Shown: positions 44,800 to 56,264 of the stretch, one piece after another
Position numbering within the stretch: position 1 is the stretch's first letter
Layout: each line of letters starts with the position of its first letter
From: Paraphaeosphaeria minitans
Lineage: Eukaryota; Ascomycota; Dothideomycetes; Pleosporales; Didymosphaeriaceae
Assembly: GCA_015832175.1 (NCBI GenBank)
Contig: WJXW01000003.1
Span: 3,410,001-3,474,000 of the forward strand
Reading direction: 5' to 3'
Length of the DNA: 64,000 nt
Made by a program: the position numbers and the translations under genes
Notes under the pieces: model-generated
Databases searched by the model: none
Told to the model about the DNA's origin: nothing
The model's input: only the letters and a program-made list of their open reading frames with translations

Positions 44800-47700
44800 A
44801 TGGCCGACCTCGTCTTCGAATCAGACGACACAAACAAGCACGCAAGTGCGATGGTAGCCCCATTGAACATCCAGAAGTCACCCAAGCGGTCGCGGAGCTC
44901 ACGTCTCGGGCATTCTCGACAATCATCGTCAAGAGGAGGACAATCGACCACATCTCAGTCGCATATGTCCCCACCGCTAACCCCACGGTCTTCGAAAGAC
45001 ACACTTGCGGACCAACCCTCACAACCCATCTTTCACAACTACCTGCGCGCCTTCTATCACTTCCACCCCAGCTCCACAGTATCTTCCTCGACCGATGAGT
45101 CCTCCATCACTGTACCTATCAATCAGGGCGACGTTATCCTCGTGCACTCGGTCCACCCGAACGGCTGGGCGGATGGGACGTTGTTGGCATCCGGAGCTCG
45201 CGGATGGCTGCCGACAAATTACTGCGAACCCTACGATCATCCGACAATACGGACCCTGCTTAACGCGCTCACCAATCTCTGGGACCTTGTCCGCGATGGC
45301 GAAAACGGCGACTTGGTGGTCTTCATGAAGCAGGATTACATCAGAACGCTGATCGCTGGCGTCCGCTTTTTCCTGGTGAGTAGACATCAGTTGTGCTTCC
45401 TCGCGTTTAGAATATCACTCACATACTGTCAAGGAAAAAACAGACTGCCTCACCAGGGAATCGCCCCTTATCGTAGCTCATGTTGGTCTCCGACGAATGC
45501 GCAAAGGGCTACTGGGCGACCTCTCTTCTCTCGTCAAGACCGCTAAGAAGTTGCAGGAGGTGCTGCAGACCAAAGACTCACCTGGCCTGGTTTTTGGGCG
45601 CCTGGACGAACTCGTGCTCAAAGCATTCAAGCTTGTGACCAGAGCTGTCCGATTCCTTGATATATGGGCGCAAGATGCGGTGTCGCTGTCATTTGACATG
45701 GGGGAGGGCAATAATAGACCTCTGACCCCTCCATCTGACTCCGCTGATCTCGCAGTGCAACCGACCGCAGCGCCCAATCAAGACGGCGCAGGCAGTGCGC
45801 CAGCGAATGACGATGTAGCTTCCGTATCACGAGCGAGCGCGATTGTAACGTGCGAGCCATTGGACCACGAAGCAACGCAACCACGCAACCTCGCTCGTCT
45901 CTCCGTTGCCTTCTCGATCCCTTCGGACTCGGACGCGCTCCAATCACCTCTTTTCCCGCCCCACGCTCAAGCCCTGGGAAAGCGATTATCGGTTACGCAC
46001 CGGCTGTCGTACACAGGAAAGTCTCAAAGCACGCGAAAACACAACCTTGCCTCGGAGCGGCTGAACGCTGCACACGACTCTTTCTTGGGCTTTATAGGCT
46101 CGTTCATTGGGCTGCATCTGCAGTCGCGCTCGTCTGAAGAGCTTGCGTTGACTACGCAAGAGTCAGTCATAGCGTGCCGGAACCTCCTCGCAGTCGTCGA
46201 GGAAGTATGGGAGCGCGATTCTCGAAGATCGGAACCACTGCAGCAGGCAAGGGAGATGATGTACACGCGACTCGCAGAACTCGTCCAGGCGACCAAAGAC
46301 ATGTTCAGCACCTTCGAGGCGGGGATGGATGACGAGGTGATCATGCCAGACCAGGGCAAACACCTTGTCGTTGCTGCCACGAGTTGTGTCCGCTCGGCTG
46401 GAGAATGCGTTACCAAAGCAAGATTGGTGATCGAGCGAATAGGGGACTTTGAGTTTGAAATCGACGAACAAGGCCTATCTCACTCTGTCTTCGATCAACT
46501 GGACCACAATCGACCAAGTCTCGATCAACCACAGGACGCGCGCCTACCCGAAGTACCAAATCAGTCGGAACGAGTGGCAGAAATCGAGAAACCGCTTCCA
46601 CCACCACCAATGTGTGAGCGTAAGATGCCGCCACCGCTGGTCATTTCGGATTCAAAGCCACTCCCTGATGTCCCGCACTCACGATCAGGGAGCAATCAGA
46701 ACGCAGGTCTTCGGCCTCTTCCAAACCCTACTGCCGAAAGCCCGGTTGCAGCCTCGTTCCGGTTGTCCATGTCTCCTCTACCGCAATCCCTGGCCCCGGG
46801 CGCCGTGCCACAGCTCCCTCAACCGTCCGCTTCGGATCCCTCCCCGAGTCCAGCCAGTGCGACACAGCGCTTCTTCGGAAAGTCAGCTAGAACTGACAGT
46901 GTAAATACGTCCGTGGCTGATTCTAGTAGCACTTGCAGGTACAGCATGCGCGGCGAGACTGCTAGCATAGCATCGCAGACTTCGACCAGAGCAACGACGC
47001 CCGACCAGTCTCCTGCGAAGAAGCATAGCGGACAGACCCTCGTTAGCAGCTTTGGTAGTTCATCAGAGCTCCGATCCGTCGCGAGCGAAGATGTCGAGGC
47101 GGTCGAAGAGCATTTACTCGAAACAACTTACTCTCACGAACTACTCTACAATAACAACGGTCAAATTTCAGGAGGATCTCTGCCAGCTTTGGTGGAGCAG
47201 TTGACCTTGCATGATTCTACACCCGACACAAGCTTTGTCACTGCGTTCTATCTCACGTTCCGATTGTTCACCACCCCGGTCGAACTATCGCAATGCCTGA
47301 TCAGTCGGTTTGATCTCATTGGCGACAGTCAAAGTGTGGGCATTCCTGTCCGTCTCAGAATCTACAACGTCTTCAAGGGCTGGTTGGAAAGCCACTGGGT
47401 CATTGAATCTGACTCCTCGGCTCTCGGCATCATCTTCTCTTTCGCTACAGGAAAGCTCCGATCAGCTCTGCCTGCCGCAGGCAAGCGCCTTGCAGAATTG
47501 ACTTCTAAAGCCACCGAGATCCGCGCTGGAGCTCTGGTGCCCCGCCTCGCATCGTCTTTGGGTAAGACCGGTGTCTCCGGCTCCGTGTTCATTCCCGCAG
47601 ACAACACAGCACCCAGTTCGAACATCACCAGGAGCCAACTGAATGCTCTGAAAGCGTGGAAAGACGGCAGGTCGCAATGTAGCATTCTCGATTTCGATCC

Positions 47701-48580
47701 ACTGGAAGTGGCCAGGCAATTCACCATCATCGAGTCAAAACTCTTCTGCACAATACAACCAGAGGAGCTTCTTGCTTCGGAATGGATGAAGAAAGGAGGG
47801 AAAGGCGTTAATGTCAAGGCGATGGCAACGCTCTCGAACGATCTGACCAATTTGGTCACAGACACGATCCTGCATGTAGAGGACGCCAAGAGAAGAGCTA
47901 TCGTCATCAAGCAATGGGTCAAGATTGCGACCAAATGCGTAGAACTTGACAACTACGATTCGCTGATGGCCATTCTCGCTTCGTTGAACACCACCACCAT
48001 GCTTCGGCTGAAGAGAACCTGGGAGCTCGTCTCTGCCAAAACAAAGGCTCGTTTCGATGAGCTCAAAGCAGTCACTGACTTCAGCAAAAACTACGCTGCC
48101 CTTCGCCAACGGCTCCATGATCACGTCGCTGCCTGCATCCCCTTCGTGGGCATGTATCTCACTGATCTTACCTTCGTGGACGCTGGAAATGAGCCTACTC
48201 GCCCGCTACCGTGTGATTCTGGCGCAGAAGGCCTTGTCGTGATCAACTTCGATAAACACATGAAGACCGCAAAAATCATTGGGCAGTTACAATCCTTCCA
48301 AGTACCATATCGCCTAACAGCGGTGCCGGAACTGCAGGAATGGATTGAATCCCAAATACAACGAATGCATTCGAGCAAGGAAGCCAACCCCCAGAGCTTC
48401 CACAGGCAGTCATTGCTCTTGGAGCCTCGAGAACCTCCACGGGTGATAAAAGCCGCCCCTCCTCCTGTCAGCAACGGCGCTGCCAACACGGCGGTTGCCG
48501 ACAACCGCACTGCGACTGAGGATCGGTTCGGGATGCTGAGTCTGTCTAACTACTTCACCAACAACACCAAAGACCGGTAG
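44800..48580 (+). CDS. CDC25: Ras guanine-nucleotide exchange factor, Cdc25 type
   Basis: Two exons (44800-45375 and 45434-48580; 58-nt intron) give 1240 residues. It should load GTP on Ras and so control cAMP/PKA or related growth signalling at the plasma membrane. An SH3 domain lies at about 78-148 (RAFYHFHPS, DGTLLASGARGWLPTNYCEP). The RasGEF N-terminal (REM) motif is at about 755-820 (LPALVEQLTLHDSTPDTSFV). The catalytic RasGEF domain spans about 944-1190 (LDFDPLEVARQFTIIE, LVTDTILHVEDAKRRAIVIK, CIPFVGMYLTDLTFVDAGNE). Between them is a Ser/Pro-rich, probably disordered region. The acceptor after CAAG at 45433 was chosen to give LEKTDCLTRESPLI. An Ala/Pro/Asn-rich tail closes the protein. 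Confidence 0.93.
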
Positions 48581-49325
48581 ACCCGCTATTTTCTGAACTG
48601 CTTTTATACGCAGCTGGCCTAATGTTTGGATATATGGTGCATAATTTCCGCCCAGTACACGATCTAGTGTTTTTCTCTTTTGCGTGGATACAGATCAACA
48701 GCAAGCTGATGACGACGCTTCTTGCTTTTGTGTTCTGTCCACTGTAACGACCTTTTAACGACACTGACGCCCAATTTTTTGTTTTGTTTGTCCAGATACC
48801 ACTATTAGCGTTTTCTGTTACCTTGGTAGTGCATGGCCTGCGGGTGCGACTGGCGGGCCGTGCTACTCAAGGGTTTTCTGGGTGATGGCGTTCGGTACCG
48901 GAATGGAAATTTGGGTGTCGGAGTTGAATCGACCTGACAGAGGGGTCTTCTGCATAGAGGGAAAGGACAAAAGCATGGGAGGAGCGTGGTTATGATATCC
49001 AGTGTATAATTTTAGTCGCATGTGCATATCGGGACATGGAGCCCAAGATAATGGAAGTGGTATCTATCCAGCCTGCGTCAATATCAAGTGCGGTCATGGT
49101 TGAACACCGGCAGTTGTCGTTGAGTCGCGCTCCCTCGGCCGATGATGGACCTGGTTTATTTGGTCAAGGTCACGAGCCTCTCTGACAGTGGTCGTGGCTG
49201 AAGGGTGCTGTGGCGCTGTGGAGAGCGACAGCCGGTTTTCCCCCAGCTCCTCCAGCTTCCAAGTGCAAACATTGCACCAAACGATTTTCCTGCTGCCTCA
49301 TTCCTCCCCTGCAAAGCGTGCCCTT
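48581..49325. other. Intergenic, no gene seen
   Basis: 3' flank of the CDC25-type gene and promoter of the RING gene. The frame of the latter is open upstream to 49188 but has no conserved content there. Confidence 0.6.
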
Positions 49326-49516
49326 ATGAGTCTGTTCTCCTCGTTTATTATTGATCCCGTCGTGCGCCAGGCGCGTCGCTTCTCGGGCACTGCTTCACAT
49401 GCTCCCAGCGATGGCGAGCGCCCGTCTTCACATGCTAGAAACATCGACTTCCACACGGCATCCTCTTCCCTTCGTGATGGCAGCGCAGGAACCCCCGTTG
49501 GAGGTGCACAGGCTAG

Positions 49517-49548
<32 letters not shown>

Positions 49549-51775
49549 ATGTATCCGCGCCAGAAGTAGAAGGTCGACACCATGAACCATTCATTCGCGA
49601 TTCTCCCTCTAGGGTTCGCGACGAGCAGAGCAATGACGGCACCGTGCAGCGCCCACTAGGCTTATCGCGCCACATCACGGCACCCAGCGCACCTATTCAC
49701 ATACCTGGAGATGGAGAAATGTCTGCAAACCCCTCGCATACTCTGGAAGTCCAGCTCCGACGTCTGAATCTCGATCCCTCGCACGCTGCAACCCCCGCTC
49801 GCGACATCGCCCGCCCAGCCTCGACCGCCGACGTACAGAATGCACCTCCCATGTCTGAGTCGCTGCCCGCAGACGATGGCATGCGCCATCTGCGGGCGCG
49901 CATCCACGAGATCAGGGCTCTGGAGGTTGGCGACGTGGACAAGGCTCGCATGATGCATGGCCTTATGACAGAGCGCTACAATTATCTGCGGCCCACGTCT
50001 CCCAGCAGCTTTGTCTCACACGATCGTCCCCTCACGCCCACGTCGAGCCAGTCCATCTTCTCCGAGGTCCACTACTCTTCGCCCGTTTCCGTCGCTTCCG
50101 ACTTCGACCCAGACAACCCTTTCAACCTGCAGCCTGGTGACACAGCGCCTACATACCGGCCTCGGCACCCGCATCACAGTCCGGACGGTGGTGCAGAAGA
50201 CGAGGAGGCCGAGTTATTCGAAGAGGAGCCATCACTTGGATGCGAGCACTACAAACGAAATGTCAAGGTTCAATGCTTCGAATGTCGGCGATGGTACACT
50301 TGCAGACACTGTCACGATGCAGTACAAGGCCACAACTTGAACCGAAAGAACACTGAGAACATGCTATGCATGGCTTGTGGCACCCCACAGAAGGCTACTG
50401 AGTACTGCACGCAATGCGGGATGCAGTCAGCGTGCTACTACTGCGACATTTGCAAGTTGTGGGACAACAATAGCAGTAAAAAGATCTATCACTGTCCTGA
50501 TTGCGGAATTTGTAGACGAGGCGAAGGTCTGGGCAAAGACTATGTACATTGCAAGGTATGCTGTCTGTAGTATGCATTCGCTGTGAGCCGACTAACGCAT
50601 GCCAGAATTGCAATGTGTGCATATCGATAGCCTTCGCCACAACGCACAAGTGCATCGAGCGCGCTACTGACTGCGACTGCCCTATATGCGGAGAATATCT
50701 GTTCAACTCTTCCACGGCCGTTGTATCCATGCCATGTGGCCACTATTTGCACAAGGATTGTTACAACCAATACATGGAAACCGCATACAAGTGCCCCACA
50801 TGCAAGAAGAGCGCTGTCAATATGGAGCTGCAATGGCAAAAGCTAACACAAGCCATCGAGAGCCAACCTATGCCTGAACAGTTTGTCAACACACGTGCAA
50901 TTATTCAGTGCAATGATTGCGCAGCAAAGTCCTCTGTCAAGTACCATTGGCTCGGCAACAAGTGCAACACCTGCGACTCATACAACACCAACGAGCTCCG
51001 CATCTTGAACGGACCAGAAAGCGAAGAGACTGCGAACGCGATTCTCGACGCTGACAGCGACGAACACTCTGGAAATCGATCGCCAATCAGCATCAGCTCA
51101 CCTGCGTACTTGCCTCTTCGCTCTCCGCGCTATTACTTCCAACCCGACGAGCCGGAACAAACATGGCTGCCGGGTCAACTTCCGTCTTTCCCATTCCAGA
51201 TACCTCAGTTCCCGGGCATGCCTTCGGGGCAGCTACCATCCTTCCCATTCCAGATGCCGCAGTTTCGGGGTATGCCACAATTCGCAGGCATGCCTCGCAT
51301 GCCGGAAATGCCGCAGATGCCTCAGATGCCGGACGCATCCGAACTGCTAGATCGCGTCCGTCGTTCCTTCGACTACTATCTCAACCCCACCGGCGAGATC
51401 CCTAATGAAGCCGTACCTATCATCGACTTGGACGAAGAGCCACGCGAAACGCAAGCCACGGACGGCACAACCGTTCAGCTGCCCGCTCTCCCACAATATG
51501 TCCTCGAGCGTTTCAATCGCTCGATTCTGCCCCTGCGTAACTACTTGAACCCTGCCATCGACCAGATTCCAGCCCTGGATCTGTCTGAGCATCGCGTTGC
51601 CGATGGGATGCAGTTCTGGGGTGAAGATGGCGGACTATTCGACCGATTCCTATCGGGTGGCGATGAACGAGACGACGAAAGCATTAGTGACGAGAGTGAA
51701 CATGAGGAGGATGAGGGCGAGGCTGAGGACGACGACGATGACGACAACGACATTGATTTACCAGGCCATCGGTGA
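49326..51775 (+). CDS. CHY/CTCHY zinc-finger RING E3 ubiquitin ligase (Pirh2-like core)
   Basis: Two exons (49326-50555 and 50606-51775) give 799 residues, long for the Pirh2/RCHY1 group. After a Ser-rich, probably disordered N-terminus of 300 residues, a CHY zinc finger runs from about 304 (GCEHYKRNVKVQCFECRRWY). A CTCHY finger follows (YYCDICKLWDNNSSKKIYHC). The RING-H2 at about 431-475 reads CPICGEYLF, then PCGHYLHKDC and CPTCKK. A zinc ribbon at about 508-540 (CNDCAAKS, NKCNTCDSY) completes the set, and all metal ligands appear present. Then come Met/Pro-rich near-repeats (GQLPSFPFQIPQFPGMP, GQLPSFPFQMPQFRGMP) and a very acidic tail. The exon join falls inside the CTCHY/RING linker (VHCK-NCNVC). 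A role in ubiquitin-dependent turnover is inferred from the domains; the targets are unknown. Confidence 0.88.
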
Positions 51776-52291
51776 TGCTGGTCTTGAGAGAGTTTCACTT
51801 GGACATTGCATTGCAGGTGTCAAAAGGGCATACACCAAAAGCATTCTTGGACGGCGTATATACCCTACGTAGTAGCATCGAATACTTTTACCTATGACAT
51901 GCATAGGACGGACATGCCGCAGATATGAGTAAGATATTGTTAACCGAAGTAGCAGCACAGATTGTATGCATGAATTGACGTGAAATGCCCACATTGCTCA
52001 ACAGTCTCGAAATTCAAATTATGTTCCAACCAGCCACTTTCGACTTTCGAAGGTCGGAGTGACTTAGGTAAGCGCTCGGCTAGTTGGTGGCTTGGCATAC
52101 CGAAATTCCCACACGTCGCGAAAATCGTTGCTTCGCTTCTCGAACTTCAGCATCAAGCCGCCCGTCGTCCTTTTCACCACTAACAACACAGCGGAATCCT
52201 TCAGTAAGACCCGTCTCTCTTTTCGATACCCCCGTGCTCTGCGCATGAACCTCAATTTCTACTGCCGGACCTTGCTAACCACCACCCACAG
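51776..52291. promoter_or_regulatory. Promoter and spliced 5' leader of the eL31 gene
   Basis: No gene. A probable 5' UTR intron runs 52204-52291: a GTAAGA donor, a GCTAACC branch sequence about 18 nt before the end and a CACAG acceptor two bases before the ATG. Introns in the leader are common in fungal ribosomal-protein genes. The upstream part is the 3' flank of the RING gene. Confidence 0.6.
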
Positions 52292-52293
52292 AG

Positions 52294-52901
52294 ATGTCCA
52301 CCGCAGCCAAGAACAGCGGCAAGAAGCCCGCCGGCAAGACCCAGCGCAGCGCCATTGCTGACGTCGTCGCACGCGAATACACGATCCACATGCACAAGCG
52401 CGTATGTTGAGACCAGTTTTGTGAAGTCCACCGAATACCGCGCGCTCTGTAACAGGAGTGCGTGGGTAGGGCGGAAGACTGTTCGAGATATACAACGGAG
52501 GCTAATACATGGGTCGGTAACAGGTTCATGGTGTATCCTTCAAGAAGAGGGCCCCCAGGGCTATCAAGGAGATCCGCGCTTTCGCCGAGAAGGCTATGGT
52601 ACGTGGGACATCTTTTGAGTCGCAATGAGTGCTCTCATGCGCATTGCCACCCAAGTCCTGACTGTCGGATGCATTGATCTAACGAGTCTTTCAGGGCACC
52701 AAGGACGTCCGCCTGGACCCCCAGCTCAACAAGAAGGTGTGGGAGTCCGGCATCAAGGGTGTCCCGTTCCGTCTGCGCGTACGCATCTCGCGCAAGCGTA
52801 ACGACGAGGAGGGCGCCAAGGAGAAGCTCTACTCCTATGTCCAGGCCGTCAACGTCAAGGACCCCAAGGGTCTCCAGACCACCGTCGTCGAGGACGCGTA
52901 A
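52294..52901 (+). CDS. RPL31: Large-subunit ribosomal protein eL31
   Basis: Three coding exons (52294-52401, 52524-52598, 52695-52901) give 129 residues. The protein sits at the exit-tunnel side of the 60S subunit. The sequence is textbook: [40 protein letters not shown] and [16 protein letters not shown]. The two coding introns (122 and 96 nt) are longer than the window's usual 50 nt, as often seen in fungal ribosomal-protein genes. A further intron in the 5' leader is likely. Confidence 0.96.
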
Positions 52902-53249
52902 ACTCGTCTCGACTGGGGGAGCGTGTAGGACGACCGCGACGAGGCATTGATTGCATAAAAGGATGGCGTTCCGGCGGGTGCTGAGTAGCTTTTTTCCCAT
53001 CCGTACAAGCGAAAAGCTTGAATGATATCCAATGAAGGTCCATACCCGCCGTGTCAAGGGCTCTCCACCATGGTGACTGTGTGAAGCCGAACTTGGCCGT
53101 GCATCGCATCTTTCATGATCAAATCATTCGTCCATACTCAGTACATACTACTTTCAGAACGCCACTTTCAGCTCCCTAGCCATCGTTTACACCACATGCC
53201 CTTGCTCTTGCCCTTGCCCTTGCCCGCATCCCACACCCACCCTGCACTC

Positions 53250-53850
53250 TCACTCCAGTCCCTCGCGCCCCACCATATCCCCAATCCCCCGGGCACCCAA
53301 TCCACCCCTATCCAAGGTACCCTGCTCCCTCCCCCCCTCCCCACCCCCCTGTCCCTCAAACGCCCCCTCCACAACCCCAACGTCATCCACGGTCCCAATC
53401 CGCGCAATCTTCACGCCAGGAAACCCGGCCCCTCTCCCTCCACACACCTTATACACCAGCGTCCCGCACGTCTTGCAAAAGTATTCCGTCATCAAGCGGT
53501 CCCCGGGGGAATGGTGTCAGGTCTGCGTAAACGCTGCGCGGTTGGCTTCGCAACGGATGGAGCAGTTATGGGTGTTTAGGATTGGGACGTTTGAGGGCAG
53601 TATTGAGGGGATGGTTTTGTGGTAGTCGTGGCGGTTGCAGATCAAGGGGTTGACGAGGGCGCGGGCGGTGAGGGGGCAATGAGGAAGAAAGGGAGGGAGG
53701 GAGGGAGGACGGCGAGACGTACGATGCGTAGTTGGACGGCGCTGCAGATCCAGGTTGCCGGGGCTTATGTCTCTGTGGGCCAGGTGTCGCGGACGAGCCC
53801 GGCAAGGGGGAAGGCAGAGGGGTGTATTTTGCATCGGCCATTGAGAGGAT
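53250..53850 (-). pseudogene. Decayed GFA/CENP-V-type enzyme gene
   Basis: The minus strand shows pieces of a fungal GFA-family (glutathione-dependent formaldehyde-activating-like) protein, in order. These are an N-terminus (MADAKYTPL), a frameshifted ATWICSAVQLRI where relatives have the CFCGAVQL motif, then LVNPLICNRHDYHKT where relatives have a CHCxDCRK zinc site, and finally MTEYFCKTCGTLVYKV and VKIARIGTVDD. The frame is broken by a TAA and a shift near 53780, and by a TGA at 53519-53517. Two zinc-ligand cysteines of the CHCxDC motif are replaced by Arg/His and Tyr. The last 50 codons run out of register into Gly-rich sequence. The combination of stops and lost ligands points to a dead gene. 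Introns in the ancestral gene blur the exact limits. Confidence 0.65.
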
Positions 53851-54423
53851 AGCAGAGTAGAGTTTCGTGTTGGTGTTGAGCTGGAGAGAGGGGATCTAGG
53901 TATGCTCGCGGATTTGTGCAAAGTTAAGTGTACCATATGCCAGAAGAGTACGCTGGAGCAGCCTTGCGCCTCTTCACACACAGCAGGATTCAATCTGCGT
54001 GATGTGCTTGTATGCAGCGTTGCTGTGGCTGACTACGCGAACATGCTAGGTAATCACCGCCCCAGATGCAGTGGGGGCTGCGCTGAGTGGTTGCACAATC
54101 TACGCTGCGCCGTTGGGCCGCACACGCTTACGGTACCTAGGTACTCACAAAATATGGGCTAGTCCAGCGTTTTTAAAGTCACCGCGCTGCTCTCCAAGGG
54201 GCATATGCTCTAACGCGTGGATTAGCCAATGCCTGCTCCTACTCCGCTTAGTATGCAGGGCGCGAAGCGTTACCGTAGAGTGACGCAGGTAGGTAAGCAG
54301 TGGGGACGATACCGTACAAGCAGCGGCGATCGCTAGGGGGAATATGCCACACGACTTCAAACAGGCAATGTATTATCTTCTGCTACCGGGTATAATCCAA
54401 TCCCCCCACTCACAAGATCACAT
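53851..54423. other. Intergenic, no gene seen
   Basis: Between the GFA pseudogene and the stop of the GH16 gene. Only short frames without recognisable content. Confidence 0.6.
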
Positions 54424-55508
54424 CTACTCCTTAAACACCTTCAGATAGTTAATCCGCCAGTAGCTCTCCGCAAACGCACTCGGATTGTTCGCCACATACT
54501 CATTGCACGTGGCTGCCTTCTTGCTGCACACGGGGTTGCTCGCCCAGACCGCATTGCCCCAGTCGCCGCAGAACGTTGTGTCAATGACTAGCTTGTGGTT
54601 GACAAAGTGCTTGTTGAATTCACAGCCGCTGCCGGCAAAGTTTGCGCTCGGCGTGCCCCAGAGCGAGGGATCCGGGTTGTTGCCGTACATGTTGTATGGG
54701 ATCGAGTCGCGGGGGAAGAACCACATCTTGATGCCGGTGGAGGTCCACTGCATGGCGTATATGCCGCCAAATTTTGGGTTGAGGGGTGTGCCTGGGGTGT
54801 GTGTTAGTGACTGCTTTCAGAAGAGTGTGCGATGCTTAGTTGCAGGCACTGCTGGTCTTGAGGGGTGGTTACGCACCGAATGAAGACGCCGACTTGTCGT
54901 CGACGCCGCACCCGGCATTGCTCGTCTGGCCGGCGGCGTTGACGTAGCAGTTCTTCGTCTTGACGGTGCCCGTGCTGCCGGTGCCGGTAATAGTGCAGCC
55001 GTCAGAGGTGTGCAGGGACATGGCGTTTCTCGTGGAATCATGGATGCCTTCGATGATGTCGATTTCTCCGTTAGCCGGCCATGTCTTCTCGGGGCCGAAG
55101 GTCCAGAAACTCGGCCAGCTACCGCATGTGCTGGCAGGCATGTGCATCACATCCAGGATAAAGAGTCCACGGTTATACATTTTCTTGCTCTCCAGACGTA
55201 GACTCGGGCGTCCGTTGGGCGCGGCGTTCTTGCTGTCTACATTGAGGTAGACGTTGTTGCCAGATACCTGGTAGAGACCTTGGGCGAGGGCTTCGGTTTG
55301 GTTTTGGTAGCTATAGGGATGAGCCTGAATTTTAGCTGAGTGTAAGAAAGATTACTCACCGGACGAATCCATTAGTTGGATCAACGCCGGAATAAAAGTT
55401 GAAGCAGTTCTGGAAGGATGAACCGATGCAGCTGTCCTGAAGAGTGTATGCTGCGGTGGCTAACGAGGCGCATGAAAAAGCAACGTAAAGAGCGTTCTGC
55501 AGATGCAT
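54424..55508 (-). CDS. Secreted GH16 endo-1,3(4)-beta-glucanase
   Basis: Three exons (55508-55360, 55310-54877, 54791-54424) give 316 residues. A signal peptide (MHLQNALYVAFSCASLATA) precedes a family-16 glycoside hydrolase catalytic domain. The retaining catalytic motif is GEIDIIEGIHDS, with nucleophile Glu132, Asp134 and acid/base Glu137. Aromatic substrate-cleft residues (TCGSWPSFWTFG) and a Cys-rich C-terminal part (TTFCGDWGNAVW, NPVCSKKAATCNEY) fit the fungal mixed-linkage/laminarinase-like group. It probably cleaves beta-1,3/1,4-glucans of plant or fungal walls. Both joins (FVRYQNQTEAL and SSFGTPLNPKFGGIY) restore family sequence; the second intron is 85 nt. Confidence 0.93.
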
Positions 55509-56264
55509 GGTGGTATATTACAAATTAAAGACAAATAAAGGCAAGTAAAGGAATGACTGCGAGCAAACTGAACGTGCTCCTCGCGACTGTGTAACGCTGC
55601 AATATATCTGCAGGGCAATGCTCTACAGCCGAGAGCCCTGAAGGAAGGGACTGCCAGAGGTATACCCGAAGCACGATAGCCACTAATGCAGGTACATGTG
55701 AAGAGAATCAGCCATCTCAAGCCCGTAATCAGGCATCATTGTGACCCCTTACGGGGCGCCCGCCCCAGTTTGTGTGGAGGAGATGGTGGGCAGCTGCTTT
55801 AGATCTGGAAGCTCGTGATTTAGCCAATAGATCATTCTAATTGATTGATGCGAGTCATCCATGGCTGAAATAGGCGATATTGAATCGATTTGTCTTTTAT
55901 AGACACGAGAGGGCTGGCTGGGTAAGCGATGAGGCGTTCGGCAAGTGTGCCTGGACCGACGCCGAGCGGTGTTAGTTTACTATAGTAGCTTGTTTCCGAG
56001 GAGCTTCGACAGACTAATTGAGCAGCAGGAGAATGGTGCTGAAGTGGTTTTTTGCTTTTTTCTGAGCATGATGCTGTGCTTCTGGGCGTCAACAGGGATA
56101 TAATATTCGGTTGGTGTACATGGGTGGTGACCTATACCTACATGGCGACGCGGTTAAATTGCGCCAGCCCTAGCCTCATCAGGGGCGTGATGGGGGCGTG
56201 GATCCTAATTGATACACCGAGACGTCTCGATCATTCGGCCTGGTATCAACTTCTGACTTCACCA
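55509..56264. other. Intergenic, no gene seen
   Basis: Promoter of the GH16 gene and 3' flank of COQ2. No supported gene; the frame at 56052-56324 is without recognisable content. Confidence 0.6.
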
